Source: Sinohyriopsis cumingii (Eukaryota; Mollusca; Bivalvia; Unionida; Unionidae). From it: a DNA stretch of 64,000 bases. The stretch lies in assembly GCA_028554795.2 (NCBI GenBank), contig CM068830.1, positions 115,811,214 through 115,875,213 on the forward strand. Direction: 5' to 3'. The position numbers and the translations under genes were made by a program. Shown here piece after piece: positions 1-9,981 of this stretch (its first letter is position 1; every line of letters starts with the position of its first letter). The notes beneath the pieces were generated by a model. It was not told the origin of the DNA. It did no database searches and was given only the letters and a program-made list of their open reading frames with translations.

Positions 1-2407
1 CAGCAGTATTTCTTGTTAACAACCAATCAAGAAATGTTTTTAATGTTTCTAGCGGTACAGTGCATATTTCATCCCATATTATAATCCTTGGAATGTATTT
101 CTCGCCCATCCTTAAAGATGTCCATGTATCACCCTTCCATCGAAAAAAGCTGTGATAAGTACAGGAATTAACACCGCGTTGTTTCATCTCTCGCGCGAGT
201 CTATGTGTGGGTGTTAGCACGATCATATCCGAGTTCTGAAATAGTTCGATAGCTCGAGTGGTTTTACCACTGCCGCCAGGTCCGTTTAGATAAACCGTTT
301 TGTGTCTAGTTATTGGATCGTATACCGATGGTAACAACGAAGTTGTCAACGTTTGATATTTTTTAACAGTAAATATCTTTAACCGCAACATCAGCGGATT
401 CGGAATAATCGAGCATATATTCCTTTTTTATTCTCCACGAACCCCACGATGCATAAGTGCCTATGTTTAATTTTTCTAACAGCATTGAATGTTTTTTACT
501 TATATAGAACGAATCAGTAGCAACTCTGACGGCGTGCGTAGAAACCTTATTTATCATCGATAATAGATTTATTGAAACATACGCAAGCATCGATGATCTT
601 AAATGAGTATACTGAGGTGACTCACCGTCCATGTAGTTCACAATGGACCTAGTTTATTTCCATTTGACAAGAAAGCTGTTTCTCGACTTACAAACGTGTT
701 CTTGTTCGTTGTATCAGCGATTATAAAATCTAACTCAGCGTCGTCCATGATCAATCTTGTACAATGTTGTCTGTGATCATATGCTGCTCCCTGGGTAAAT
801 TTGCCAATTATTTTTCTACCAAGATCCTTCGAATCGGTTTCATCCGAATGTGGTAACCAAACTTCGGTTTGTTTTCGATATGATATAATTGCTTCGCTGA
901 TCGTCAGCGATATTAACATCGTGCAATCAAGCATATACCGTAATAGTACTATTGGTGTCCACATTTTTTCAGAAAAATGTTTTCCAAACCAAACATAACA
1001 AATTGCATGGAGTCCTTTAGACATTTCGAATGACTCGATACGAGCAAATCCAGTCAGATCAAAATCCGGTAATGGTCCATTTATCGATACTCGCGTCATT
1101 TCGTGCGTGGGATGACCGAATCGCTCAAAATACACAGAACAATCTCCGTATCCAAGAAAACTTCCCGGATAACACGCAACCATATCAACTGAAATAACAT
1201 CTCTATGATCGTATTTAGTATTCCATAGTCCGCCGTGTCCATATTCGACACAACTGGATACTATGTCATTGAGAAAATCAAACCGAGTTGGTTTCCACGA
1301 ATTTTTCTTTCTAGCAAAATGGGCCGCAACGGACGGAACAGTAAAGCAGTTGGTCAATAATTCGTCAGTGTCATCAGTGTATTGCAGTGCAAGATTTTTC
1401 ATTTTCTCGTGAAGATGATTTGTTCGATAAATAACACCATTTGGCCTCACAAACTGATCAAATTGATTATTTTCTTCCACGCAAGAATGAAATAACCATA
1501 CTGACACAGGATCGTTTTTACTTATTTCGTTAATAAAATCAAACATGTCTCCGGGATAACATTTAACAGTTCGATCTCGTGGAAATATTGTTACTGCGTT
1601 AGTCCACGCGTGTGAGTTATGATCAATAATTTCGATCGAAGCTCCTTTTGATCTATATTTTGATTCATACAAAATTTCTCCTGTTATCGTCGCTACGGTT
1701 ATTGGAAATTTTAATCTTTTTCCTAACTCAGCGACATCTTTCATAGACGCACCAGTATATTTAACCATTTCTCCCCACGTGTTTATTATTTTACGTCTCT
1801 TATCCGTTAGACCGTTTCCACGAGTCAAAACGGTAAAATGTTCTGTTACTCGTTCAGCTACACAATTTAGTTTTGAAAATTTCATCGGCGCTAGTTTATC
1901 AACGCTAGGTTTTTCATTTATCACATAGATTCCATAAATAACCGTGGTCACAGGATATGCTCGTTCATAATACGGTTTGTCAATACCTGTCAATAGACCT
2001 GGTTTGGAATCTTTACTTAGTACGACAGTTTTTTTATTACCGTGGACAGGATCATATTTGTCACGGATAATCCAATCATTTGTTTCTGTCAGCACGACGA
2101 ATTTTATTTTGAAAAGATACTTGCGATTACCTTGATGAATATCAAAGAGGTAGTTAATGATAATTGCTGCTCGTTTGTCGTTCATCATAGCGTTAATGGC
2201 GCCGTTGCGTATAATCTTGAACGTTGATCAGACATGAGATGCACCATCTGTGTGAAATTCTTTCTTGGCGTCGTGAATTTTATTAATCAAACTTTTATTT
2301 TTCGGATCAACCAGATCTCGTACTGGTAAGTCAGAAGATATTCTGTTGAGGTTGAATTTATCCACGCTCCAGGGCTTTATTCGGGATAATATATCGAATT
2401 CGTTCAT
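1..2407 (-). pseudogene. PolB-helicase gene of Polinton copy A (broken, runs off window)
   Basis: This is the counterpart of the 1124-residue polymerase-helicase-HNH gene of copy B (42978-46352). The visible part covers the N-terminal region, the family B polymerase palm (motif A DMVACYP) and the first part of the helicase, including its P-loop. The gene starts at 2407 and faces a zinc-ribbon gene across a 35-bp divergent intergenic gap, as in copy B. It is broken in this copy. Family assignment rests on the palm and P-loop motifs and on near-identity to copy B. In Polintons the polymerase is thought to replicate the element by protein priming; that role is taken from the family. Confidence 0.9.
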
Positions 2408-2442
2408 ACTATATTTCAGACAAGTATTTAAATTAAAATATT

Positions 2443-2739
2443 ATGTATACAATGTCTCAATGCAGATGGCTCATGGTGGGTTCATTGACTCGTTGTAATA
2501 AATCCTGTAAAAGGGAGTTCTGCGGACAACACATGCAGTGCGTTAACCGTGGAAGCTTAGGACCAATACCATGTCTGCGATGTAGTACTGGAGTGCGAGG
2601 AAAAACAAAATTATGTGGAAAGTGCGGGGGGAAACGGTTCAGACAACTTAAAAGGTATTATGACAAAAAAAATAATAATAGTGAAAATGCTATAAAATCC
2701 GTGGAGGATTATCTAACTAAGTTTTCAGACAAACAATAA
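2443..2739 (+). CDS. small cysteine-rich zinc-ribbon protein (internal paralogue), copy A
   Basis: This gene encodes a 98-residue basic protein with about ten cysteines in spaced pairs: CRW and RCNKSC near the N-terminus, FCGQH, PCLRCS in the middle and LCGKCGGKR later. The pattern suggests two zinc-binding modules, and a lysine/arginine-rich tail follows. It is clearly related to the protein encoded in the terminal repeats (15014-15334), sharing the order CxW, TxxCxKxCxxEYC/FC, PxxCxxCxxGVxG, CxxCGGxRxRxL. It starts 35 bp from the divergent PolB start and precedes the HNH gene by 24 bp on the same strand, so both may share one transcript. I do not recognise a named family. A nucleic-acid-binding or regulatory role is inference from the zinc-ribbon look. 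Confidence 0.8.
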   Translation: MYTMSQCRWLMVGSLTRCNKSCKREFCGQHMQCVNRGSLGPIPCLRCSTGVRGKTKLCGKCGGKRFRQLKRYYDKKNNNSENAIKSVEDYLTKFSDKQ

Positions 2740-2763
2740 TTTAAACAAATAATATTATCATAT

Positions 2764-3279
2764 ATGGAGCAAAATATATTTATCCCACATCCTGTCGTGA
2801 CAAACTACGAATCAAATATTTATGGTATGATCAGAAATTGTATGCTTAAAAGACCGGTTGGTTTTGTCACTAATACTGGTTATCTAATGTTTTCTGCTGG
2901 AAAGAAAAATTATCTGTGTCATAGATTTACGTATGAGTTTCATAACGGATTGATCGAAGATGGTTTTGTTATTTATCATATTGACGGGAATCCTCAGAAC
3001 AACTCCTTATCCAACCTTTGTGTTGTCACGCAAAGCGTGAACTCTGCGCGTGGTAATACTGGAAGATGTAAGACAGTTTCTAGAAGGGTGATCAAGGCTA
3101 CAAACACAGAAACTGGCGAAGAAATTATATTTCAGTCTATGAACGCGGCTGCGAAATATTTTGATATTAACTCGCGTGCGGTGAAATACGTCGCAGAAAA
3201 TATAACCAAATCTACTTTCTCAAAGAAATATAAGCAGAAAATCACCTTTCAGTATCATCACCACATTGAATTATATTAG
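2764..3279 (+). CDS. HNH homing-endonuclease-like protein, copy A
   Basis: This 171-residue protein resembles free-standing HNH endonucleases of phages and large DNA viruses. The central part holds the HNH_3-type core (around residues 75-95, ending NNSLSNLCVVT). The C-terminal third holds a NUMOD1-like DNA-binding segment (NAAAKYFDI). It follows the zinc-ribbon gene by 24 bp on the same strand. The counterpart in copy B (46709-47212) shares blocks of near-identity but is far more diverged than the flanking DNA. A role in cutting rival copies or promoting gene conversion is inferred from the family. Confidence 0.82.
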   Translation: MEQNIFIPHPVVTNYESNIYGMIRNCMLKRPVGFVTNTGYLMFSAGKKNYLCHRFTYEFHNGLIEDGFVIYHIDGNPQNNSLSNLCVVTQSVNSARGNTGRCKTVSRRVIKATNTETGEEIIFQSMNAAAKYFDINSRAVKYVAENITKSTFSKKYKQKITFQYHHHIELY

Positions 3280-3961
3280 TCGCTGTATGTCCCCCTTATA
3301 CTACTGAATTTTTAATTATGCAAAAGGGAGATTACTTTGTAATATATAGTTTTCTTCGTAAATTTCCGATTTTTATGGTCAGATTAACCATTTACGTCGT
3401 AATTAATTACTCGTAGAAGTATATTTATGGTTTCTAACTTACAAAATAGAAATTTCCCATCACACAACATAGCGAGAAACTGAGGTAACTTGACCGTTGT
3501 TATTGATCCGCAAGTAGCTGTATATGCTGCATTTACAAACCGTTGTTATGCACAAATCGATATGCAGTGATTCACATACCGCACGCAGGTTTATATTTGC
3601 AGTCTGTTACGAAAAACGCTGTTATATTCAGAAACCGTTGTTATAATACAGATATATTCAGAAACAGTTATTTAAATGTAGAAACTATTCCGCTGTTTTA
3701 ATTCAGAAATGCTGTAGCTATATATTAACTTCCGAAACATATGTTTGTAATAAGATTTGATAGCTCAATCCGTATCGAATTGGACTGTGACGCTCGCGGT
3801 CCAGGATCGAATCCCATGACTGACAATTGGTCGGTGGTTACGCATATTAGCGATTTTTATAATTAATTGGGGCACCGCCAGCCTCTCTCCGCTCTCAAAA
3901 CCATCCAAACCACATATCACCGGTAGTTAATACATGTTTTGTATTACCTACGGGTTGATTA
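3280..3961. other. non-coding Polinton segment with degenerate repeats
   Basis: No convincing gene is present. The segment is AT-rich. From about 3525 to 3720 it carries a loose repeat built on CAGAAACCGTTGTTAT-like words, recurring about every 30 bp. It then has a tRNA-like stretch (listed separately) and an inverted-repeat-rich stretch around CTCTCTCCGCTC. It ends at the insertion point of the nested transposon. The same segment, without the transposon, is at 47213-47950 in copy B. Confidence 0.6.
3754..3825 (+). other. tRNA-like Pol III promoter segment (SINE-like), copy A
   Basis: A box-A-like word TAGCTCAATCCG at 3761 is followed 44 bp later by a perfect box B (GATCGAATC, 3805-3813). 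That is the spacing found in real tRNA genes. The acceptor arms do not pair, so this is not a functional tRNA. It looks like a tRNA-derived relic or SINE head captured by the Polinton, and it is present at 47740-47811 in copy B as well. Confidence 0.5.
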
Positions 3962-4227
3962 CACTGGTCAACAGTGAAATCATTACTGACTTGAAAAGGC
4001 CCTAATCTGTAGTATTTTGGTGTGCCGAACACGAATATAACCGTGAAAAATTTGTATTGGCTCTCGTTTTGAAGATATTCATATACCTCATTTTCTATGT
4101 TTCACTGTGTAAATTTCTCCAGTAGGACTGCAGCAACATCCGGAATAATGATGTAACATTGCATAATACCATCATGCTCACATCATCCACAGTTGATTGC
4201 ATCATTTTCTGATGCAATGCAATACTA

Positions 4228-4345
4228 ATGCCATGCGGCTGCTGAAGTAAGTTGACGTCAGCAGTGTACTATACATGTGTAGGCCTATTATACTAATGCC
4301 AGGCGGCTGCTGAAGCTGACGTAAGCAGTGTACTATATAAAGCCC
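4228..4345 (+). promoter_or_regulatory. putative promoter with duplicated module upstream of the transposon ORF
   Basis: A module containing GCGGCTGCTGAAG, TGACGT and GCAGTGTACTATA occurs twice in direct repeat, at about 4233-4276 and 4298-4337. The second copy ends in TATATAAAG (about 4333-4341), a good TATA box about 115 bp before the ATG at 4456. TGACGTCA at about 4254 resembles a CRE site. Promoter function is inferred. Confidence 0.5.
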
Positions 4346-4455
4346 AATCAGATAGGTTCAGCATTTAAAATATTTTAGACGTTGTGCGAGACAGTTCAAG
4401 CTACTGTTACATAAAACTTATTATTTTATCCATTTACGTACAATAAAGAACAGTA

Positions 4456-6144
4456 ATGCCTCGAAAGTGTGTTAATACCGCGGACAATTTTTGCTATATT
4501 TGTGGGGAAGTGACATTTGCCAACCAGAAGAAAAGTATCAATTCTCAAGTGAAGAAGGCATATCATCTTTACTTCGGATGCAAGGTTGGTGACCAAGACA
4601 AGCCTTGGGCTCCGCATATATGCTGTGCTACATGTACAACACAGCTTTCACAGTGGTTGAATTGCAAAAGGTCATCAATGCCGTTTGCAGTCCCAATGGT
4701 GTGGAGAGAGCCAAGCAACCACCTAAATGACTGTTACTTCTGCTTGGTTCCTCCTCTTTCCGGCGGAATAACGAAGCGAAAGAAGTCGAGAATAGTCTAC
4801 CCAAACATTCCGTCTGCATTGAGACCAGTTCCACATGGTGAGGGACTTCCTATTCCAGAACCTCCAGCAGAATATTCTCTTGATTCATCTGACGAAGACA
4901 AAGGTGAGTCGACCTGTTCTTCTCCTGGTCCATCAGCATGCAGTGATCCAGATTTTCACTGTGGTGCATCATCAACCCCACACAGAATAACACAGGAAGA
5001 ACTAAATGACCTGATTCGTGATTTGGACTTATCAAAGAACAAGGCAGAATTGCTAGGATCAAGACTCCAACAATGGAATCTTCTAGAAGAAGATGTCACA
5101 ATTACTGCATATCGAAAGCGCCACCAGCAATTGGAGCCTTTCTTCAGAAAGGAAAGTAATCTGATATTCTGTTCCGATATTGAGGGCCTCATGAATGCTT
5201 TAAAAATCACTCATGACCCACAAGAATGGAGACTATTTGTGGACTCTTCGAAACCGAGTCTCAAGGCTGTGCTTTTACACAATGGAAACATTCTTCCATC
5301 TATTCCAGTAGTGTATGCTGTCCACATGAAAGAGACATACGATAACTTAAGGCAGCTACTGAATTCCATTGAGTATAACAAGTACAGCTGGCACCTCTGT
5401 GGTGATTTGAAGGTAGTTGCCCTTTTAATGGGACTGCAGCAAGGATATACAAAATACATGTGTTTCTTATGCGAGTGGGATAGCCGAGCAAGGGAAATGC
5501 ACTACATGAGGAAGGAATGGACTCACAGGCAGAATGTAGCCATTGGAGAGAAGAATATCCAACACCCAGCTCTGGTTGAGGCTCAGAAAATCTTGCTACC
5601 ACCCCTTCACATCAAACTAGGTTTGATGAAGAACTTTGTGAAAGCCATTGACCGGACTTTGCCAGCATTCCGATACCTGCATGAAAAATTCCCTCGACTC
5701 AGCGAAGCAAAGATTAAAGAGGGAGTTTTTGTGGGTCCTCAGATTCGAGAGCTTTTCAAAGATGACCGGTTCAACAACTTGCTGGAAGGTGACGCGAAAC
5801 AAGCATGGAATGCTTTTCGCCTAGTTTCTACAAACTTCCTCGGAAATGTTAGGGCAGAAAACTATAAGGAACTAGTAGAAGACATGTTGATGAAGTATAA
5901 GAAACTTGGCTGCAATATGTCTCTAAAGATTCACTTCCTTCATTCCCATTTGGATTTCTTTCCTAGCAACTGTGGTATTGTTAGTGATGAACACGGCGAA
6001 CATTTTCATCAAGATATCGCAACAATGGAACAAAGATACCAGGGAAAATGGTCCACTACAATGCTGGCTGACTACTGCTGGACACTCCTCAGAGATGCTC
6101 CCGAACAGCTGTACAAGAGACAGGCGAAGAAATCTAAGATGTAG
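4456..6144 (+). CDS. 562-residue putative transposase of the nested CACTGG transposon
   Basis: This is the only long ORF of the 2.4-kb element, and it is uninterrupted. The N-terminal part has cysteine pairs (CYICG near residue 13; CCATC near 55; CYFC near 95), suggesting one or two zinc-binding domains. Residues about 130-180 are acidic, serine-rich and probably disordered. The C-terminal 350 residues contain blocks I recall from a widespread unnamed invertebrate family: GDLKVVALLMG, CFLCEWDSRA, LPPLHIKLGLMKNFVKA, KEGVFVGPQIREL, GCNMSLKIHFLHSHLDFFP and SDEHGEHFHQDI. The conserved acidic positions (GDLK, CEWDS, SDEHGE) could form a catalytic site, but I cannot assign a DDE triad with confidence. 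Its position alone between precise inverted ends makes transposase the best reading. The intact frame and the absence from copy B suggest a recent insertion. Confidence 0.8.
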   Translation: MPRKCVNTADNFCYICGEVTFANQKKSINSQVKKAYHLYFGCKVGDQDKPWAPHICCATCTTQLSQWLNCKRSSMPFAVPMVWREPSNHLNDCYFCLVPPLSGGITKRKKSRIVYPNIPSALRPVPHGEGLPIPEPPAEYSLDSSDEDKGESTCSSPGPSACSDPDFHCGASSTPHRITQEELNDLIRDLDLSKNKAELLGSRLQQWNLLEEDVTITAYRKRHQQLEPFFRKESNLIFCSDIEGLMNALKITHDPQEWRLFVDSSKPSLKAVLLHNGNILPSIPVVYAVHMKETYDNLRQLLNSIEYNKYSWHLCGDLKVVALLMGLQQGYTKYMCFLCEWDSRAREMHYMRKEWTHRQNVAIGEKNIQHPALVEAQKILLPPLHIKLGLMKNFVKAIDRTLPAFRYLHEKFPRLSEAKIKEGVFVGPQIRELFKDDRFNNLLEGDAKQAWNAFRLVSTNFLGNVRAENYKELVEDMLMKYKKLGCNMSLKIHFLHSHLDFFPSNCGIVSDEHGEHFHQDIATMEQRYQGKWSTTMLADYCWTLLRDAPEQLYKRQAKKSKM

Positions 6145-6364
6145 TCAATGACTTGATTTTTTATAGGTAGGCTATTACAGTTGACCTTTTACTATTGGAA
6201 TGCATTTCGTTATGTAAACATTAATTTCTTGCAGATTACAAAAAAACTAGAGCCAATTTTGCAATTTGACTGTCATATTCGTGTTCAGCACATAAAAATT
6301 GATAAGAATTGACTAATTTTATTTCAGTAACATGACTTTTGTAAAAATTTGTTGTCCAGTGTTA

Positions 6365-6800
6365 TTGGGGTAGGTGGTTCTGTTGAGCGGAGAAAATGGC
6401 CTCATTCATTTCATTCATTCATTACATTCATTCATTCATTACATCTCATTATATATATTTCATTCATTACATGCTTAAACCTGCTAAAAGACTCGAATAG
6501 AGGTTCCATTTCATAATATATGTTTGTGTCGTCATTCATTACATACTTAAACCTGCTAAAAGACTCGAATAGAGGTTCCATTTCATAATATATGTTTGTG
6601 TCGTCCATGCATAATCTGAGCTCGCTAAAGACTCGATAGGGGCTCTTCATTCTGTGTGCCTGGTGAACTTGGTAGAATGCGAAGGCAATCTACGAGTTCT
6701 TGGCTGTACTGTCCTTGAAACATCCCGACGAACTCGCTAAAGACTCGATAGGGGTTCTAGGGATATTTTTTTTTTATTTTAAAGATTTATATATTATATA
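6365..6800. repeat. short tandem and duplicated repeats before the helical gene, copy A
   Basis: ATTCATTC-type tetranucleotide runs lie at about 6405-6445. A segment of about 75 bp centred on CCTGCTAAAAGACTCGAATA is duplicated at about 6478-6605. Shortened relatives (CTCGCTAAAGACTCGATAGG) occur near 6623 and 6731. Copy B has fewer of these units (47975-48315), so the segment is length-variable. The last unit stops about 40 bp before the start codon at 6801, so it may act as leader or promoter sequence. Confidence 0.6.
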
Positions 6801-7187
6801 ATGAACCATGAAAATATCGAAGACATTATTTCTGCCATCAAAAAACTAGAAGAAAACAGAATTAATATATCTGATGAACTAAATCCTGAAAAAATAATAT
6901 CTGATTTTGAAACGTTAGAAGAGCTTAAGAATGAAAATAAGTACGTTCTATCATCTCAATATAAGTTCATAAAGCGGATTCAGGCAGCTATGTTTCAGTC
7001 GCTAGCTACCGTAGAAGATAATCGGGTGAAGGAATTCGTTCCTGTCTCTGCCGCAGTGGAAAAAATTAGATCGCTGTTATCCCACGAGTACGAGGAAAAG
7101 AAAACAATTAGTATTCGCATAAGACTATTAAGAAAAATTATGTTAGCGAGTAACCCCGTCCAAAGTAGTAATTTTGAAGATGACTGA
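6801..7187 (+). CDS. 128-residue helical protein of unknown function, copy A
   Basis: This is a lysine- and glutamate-rich, mostly alpha-helical protein with probable coiled coil in the first 60 residues (heptad-like IKKLEENRINI, FETLEELKNEN) and a basic C-terminal helix (RIRLLRKIMLA). It begins with TATATAATGAA, the AT-rich start context shared with other genes of the element. The copy in element B (48361-48747) is nearly identical. It lies alone between two repeat-rich segments at the boundary between the replication and capsid halves. I do not recognise the family. A capsid-accessory or regulatory role would be a guess. Confidence 0.7.
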   Translation: MNHENIEDIISAIKKLEENRINISDELNPEKIISDFETLEELKNENKYVLSSQYKFIKRIQAAMFQSLATVEDNRVKEFVPVSAAVEKIRSLLSHEYEEKKTISIRIRLLRKIMLASNPVQSSNFEDD

Positions 7188-7512
7188 GATCTTTGATGGG
7201 TTAGTTGGTACTTAGATTTATTATTTTATTTCTGAATTATTATTTCATTTATTCTGAATTATTATTTATTTCTGAAATTGATGGGTTAGTTAATACTCTG
7301 AATCATGCAAACCAATCAATTTTGTAATTTTCATGGGTTAGTTGGTAGTCAGATTTATTATTTATTTTTTTATGAATTATTTTATTTATTTTTTCTGAAT
7401 TATTATTTATTTCTGAATTATTTTATTTATTCTGAATTTTTATTATTTCTGAAATTGATGGGTTAGTTGGTACTCAGATTTATGTAAAATGATCAAATTT
7501 TCAGAAAAAAAA
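7188..7512. repeat. AT-rich variable repeat segment, copy A
   Basis: The segment consists of repeats of TCTGAATTATTATTTATT and GATGGGTTAGTTGGTACT. There is no coding potential. The same place in copy B (48790-49510) is filled by a different, longer array, so this is a hypervariable spacer. Confidence 0.65.
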
Positions 7513-7514
7513 AT

Positions 7515-7810
7515 AAAATATTTTAACATTTGTCAGTGAAAATTGATGAATTTTCCATTATCATTCGGGTCAAACCTCAAGCGGTTCTCTAATTGATTTA
7601 TCGATAAATCGTCAAAAATCAGTAAAATTAGCTCAAAAAATGAGATTTTTCATGCGATTTTTGTTAATTTTTCTGGTAGTTTTCGAAAAAAATGAGGGTT
7701 TTTGACGATTTATCGATAAATCAATTAGAGAACCGCTTGAGGATTGACCTGATGAAAAACTGTAATTTGACAAATTTTCCCTGACAAATCGACTAAAATA
7801 CCCATCAAAA
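7515..7810. repeat. long inverted repeat (hairpin), only in copy A
   Basis: Two arms of about 130 bp are separated by a short AT-rich centre. The inner parts are nearly perfect: CAAGCGGTTCTCTAATTGAT at about 7578 recurs inverted at about 7719-7738, together with the palindromic TTTATCGATAAA on each arm. The outer parts are looser. Copy B lacks it, so it is either a MITE-like insertion or a segment lost from B. No target duplication could be fixed by eye. Confidence 0.7.
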
Positions 7811-8102
7811 ACACGAAATTTGTTGATTTTTCACTGAAATTCAGGAAAAAAAATATTTCTGATGAAATAAAATAAAATAAAATATTTCTTAATCCACTCC
7901 TTATTTTATTCATTCTGGAATATTATTTTTTTAAGTTGATCGACTTTAATGCAGGAATGTGCCTGATCTCTGCTACAAATGATCTCTCTCGACGGAGTTC
8001 ATTGTGTTAATAAGAAATCCTCGTTTCCGTGGCTAAATTGTTCTATGTTTTGTGAAAACGCGCGTTTTCAAGTGTATAAAAACCCTCACGTGCTGGATCT
8101 TT

Positions 8103-9514
8103 CTACGATTTCACATACAGATTTATTACAAGCTCTTCTCCACGTAGGTCAATTAAGCGATTAAGGTGGTCTGTGAGTTTGAAATTTATTCGTGACAAAT
8201 ACTGATTATGTGTGCGTAGATAGACAGGATTGGTTGGTACTTGCACGATCAAATCGCCAGGGGGAACTTGTGGTGTGAACGTGTATAGGATGTATCCTTG
8301 TTGAGCCTGATTTGATTTTCCAAGATCTATTTGATAACTGCCTTCGATTACGTCACAAACTAGGTTAACCGCGATTGTCGATGTTATATTAACGATTCCG
8401 GGAGATATGTGCCTACCGCCGCCGAGTGGATCATTATTATGTCTGAGAACAGTTGCTGGTGGGGCTATTTTTGTCCATGCATCAAGTATTTTAGGAAAGA
8501 ACTCATCAATGACATCATTGACAGATTTTCTTAACTCAACTACACTATACCCGGGAAATTTAAAATTTGGTACATCGGCTTCTGTTAATTTATATTTATC
8601 TAACCATTCTTTTTCACTAGACCCTTCACCAAATTTTGAACTAACCATAGCTTGAACTATTCGGTTATTAAAATATTCCATATCTGATACAAGCTGATTT
8701 AATATTTCCACACGCGTGATGATTTTTTCACGTGATGACGCTGATATGTCAAAAATATGTTCGTTAAAATATTGATTTAGTTGATCTAGTTGTTTTTACA
8801 TTCTTGATTGATTTCCTGAAAATATTCAACAATATTACTTCGACGAATACCTAAAGTAGTTTTTTCCCCGGGATTTTTAAAAGTCCATGCCTCATTACCA
8901 CCGTCGGGGATAAGGAAGCTAAACAGTGATTTATTTTTTAAAATACGTAGTTGTTCCCGGTATGATGGATTAATTTCATGATATGATTGCCTATCCGTGA
9001 CATAATCAGACTTTTTCGGTTCTGGTGGTATCTGTGTTGTCGGTGGTGATATTTCAGGCCAGCCTAGCACGGATCTTATCGTGGATTGATAAATATCAAC
9101 GGCATAATCAGGCGAGTTTATTTCAATCGTCGAGGACAGCGTCGGCTCATGAACATTAATTGATATTTTTGCTTCTTTTCCTGTTATTGATTTTATTCTA
9201 CGAGCAAATTCATCATTGATTTGTTCGACCTCATAACTACCAGTTGGTATTCCAACAACAACCCAGTCAGGTGTTCCATCGGGTTTGTTTTTATCAGCAA
9301 ATACAAGCGAATTATTTGCTGGTGTACCATTAAATGATCTCGATCTGATGTTTGGCCAGCTGTAATATACTCGTAATTGTACTAGTGCAATTTCATTCGC
9401 GCGAATTGCTGTTGGAAAATTGATGTTAAATTCAGGATTAATCGAGCTTAGCGAGATCATCGTGGTCTTGTGCGGGGTTGTGTTCGTCACGATCTGCTGT
9501 AGTAATTCCGTCAT
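8103..9514 (-). pseudogene. minor capsid (penton-like) gene of Polinton copy A, broken
   Basis: The N-terminal part (TTMISLSSINPEFNI, then GSYEVEQINDEFARRI) and the C-terminal ending with LIDLRGEELVINLY match the layout I associate with the Polinton minor capsid or penton-like jelly-roll protein. In the virion it would sit at capsid vertices; that is family knowledge. The start lies in the ATAATG context typical of this element. The gene is broken here. The counterpart in copy B is at 49754-51175. The ends of the two copies are almost identical, but the middle is strongly diverged. Confidence 0.72.
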
Positions 9515-9594
9515 TATTGATACTCGTACCTTTAATACCAGCGCAATTGTATACGCTGATCATCATTGAAAACTCAAAATCGGATATAATTCTA

Positions 9595-9975
9595 TCATTG
9601 AGACTCGCTGATAACAACGAGGATAACCTCGTGTATGCGACAGTTGCTATGTGTAATTTTATCTTGTAATCGGATAATTTTTCGTTCGTGCAAGTACATA
9701 TTTTTTTTTGCAACGATATTAAGAACACCTGCAATTGTCGTAGTTGCACAAACACAAATAGTCACAGCTACTGGTGCCATCATTGTTACCGCGGATAATA
9801 TTATTCCGCTTCCGGCAACAACAGCGGATACCGAATAAACAACAACGTCGATGATAACTAATCGTCGTTGATACTTTTTTATTTTTACTGTATATTGTTC
9901 GACTCGATCTTTCAACGCTGCCTGCCATTCACGCGCTTGATTGTACCTAAATCCTTGAACGTCGATAGCACTCAT
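9595..9975 (-). CDS. 126-residue membrane protein, copy A
   Basis: The protein has a basic, helical N-terminus with a coiled-coil look (WQAALKDRVEQYTVKIKKYQ), then two adjoining hydrophobic stretches at roughly residues 40-62 and 66-88 (VVVYSVSAVVAGSGIILSAV; then VAVTICVCATTTIAGVL). A second basic helical part follows. It is therefore probably a double-spanning membrane protein. The start ATATAATGAG follows the family's AT-rich start context. It sits between the penton-like and fibre genes, 6 bp from the end of the fibre gene, so a virion or host-membrane role is likely but unproven. Confidence 0.72.
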   Translation of the reverse strand: MSAIDVQGFRYNQAREWQAALKDRVEQYTVKIKKYQRRLVIIDVVVYSVSAVVAGSGIILSAVTMMAPVAVTICVCATTTIAGVLNIVAKKNMYLHERKIIRLQDKITHSNCRIHEVILVVISESQ

Positions 9976-9981
9976 TATATT

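Larger units (their letters stand above)
3962..6361 (+). mobile_element. 2.4-kb DNA transposon with CACTGG ends and TTA duplication, nested in Polinton copy A
   Basis: The ends are exact. The left end begins CACTGGTCAACA, the right end is TGTTGTCCAGTG, and TTA flanks both sides (3959-3961 and 6362-6364). Copy B keeps the uninterrupted target (GGGTTGATTATTGGGG near 47940-47956), which is an empty-site proof of insertion and of the 3-bp duplication. Imperfect inverted repeats continue inward for over 100 bp; for example the word around GAACACGAATAT on the left recurs inverted on the right near 6275. It carries one long ORF (4456-6144). CACTG ends with a 3-bp duplication resemble EnSpm/CACTA-type (CMC) elements. 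That placement is inference, because the encoded protein shows no motif I can tie firmly to the group. Confidence 0.88.

Noticed and set aside
801-998. Plus-strand frames opposite the polymerase gene (also 2042-2227, 44731-44928, 45987-46172)
   Set aside because: They lie antisense to the well-supported PolB frame and have no features of their own. Conservation follows from the near-identity of the two copies.
3754-3825. Functional tRNA gene
   Set aside because: Box A/B spacing is right, but the acceptor and T arms do not pair.
7979-8164. Small plus-strand frame shared by both Polinton copies (also 49627-49815)
   Set aside because: It overlaps the end of the minor capsid gene on the other strand, lacks the AT-rich start context, and shows no domain.
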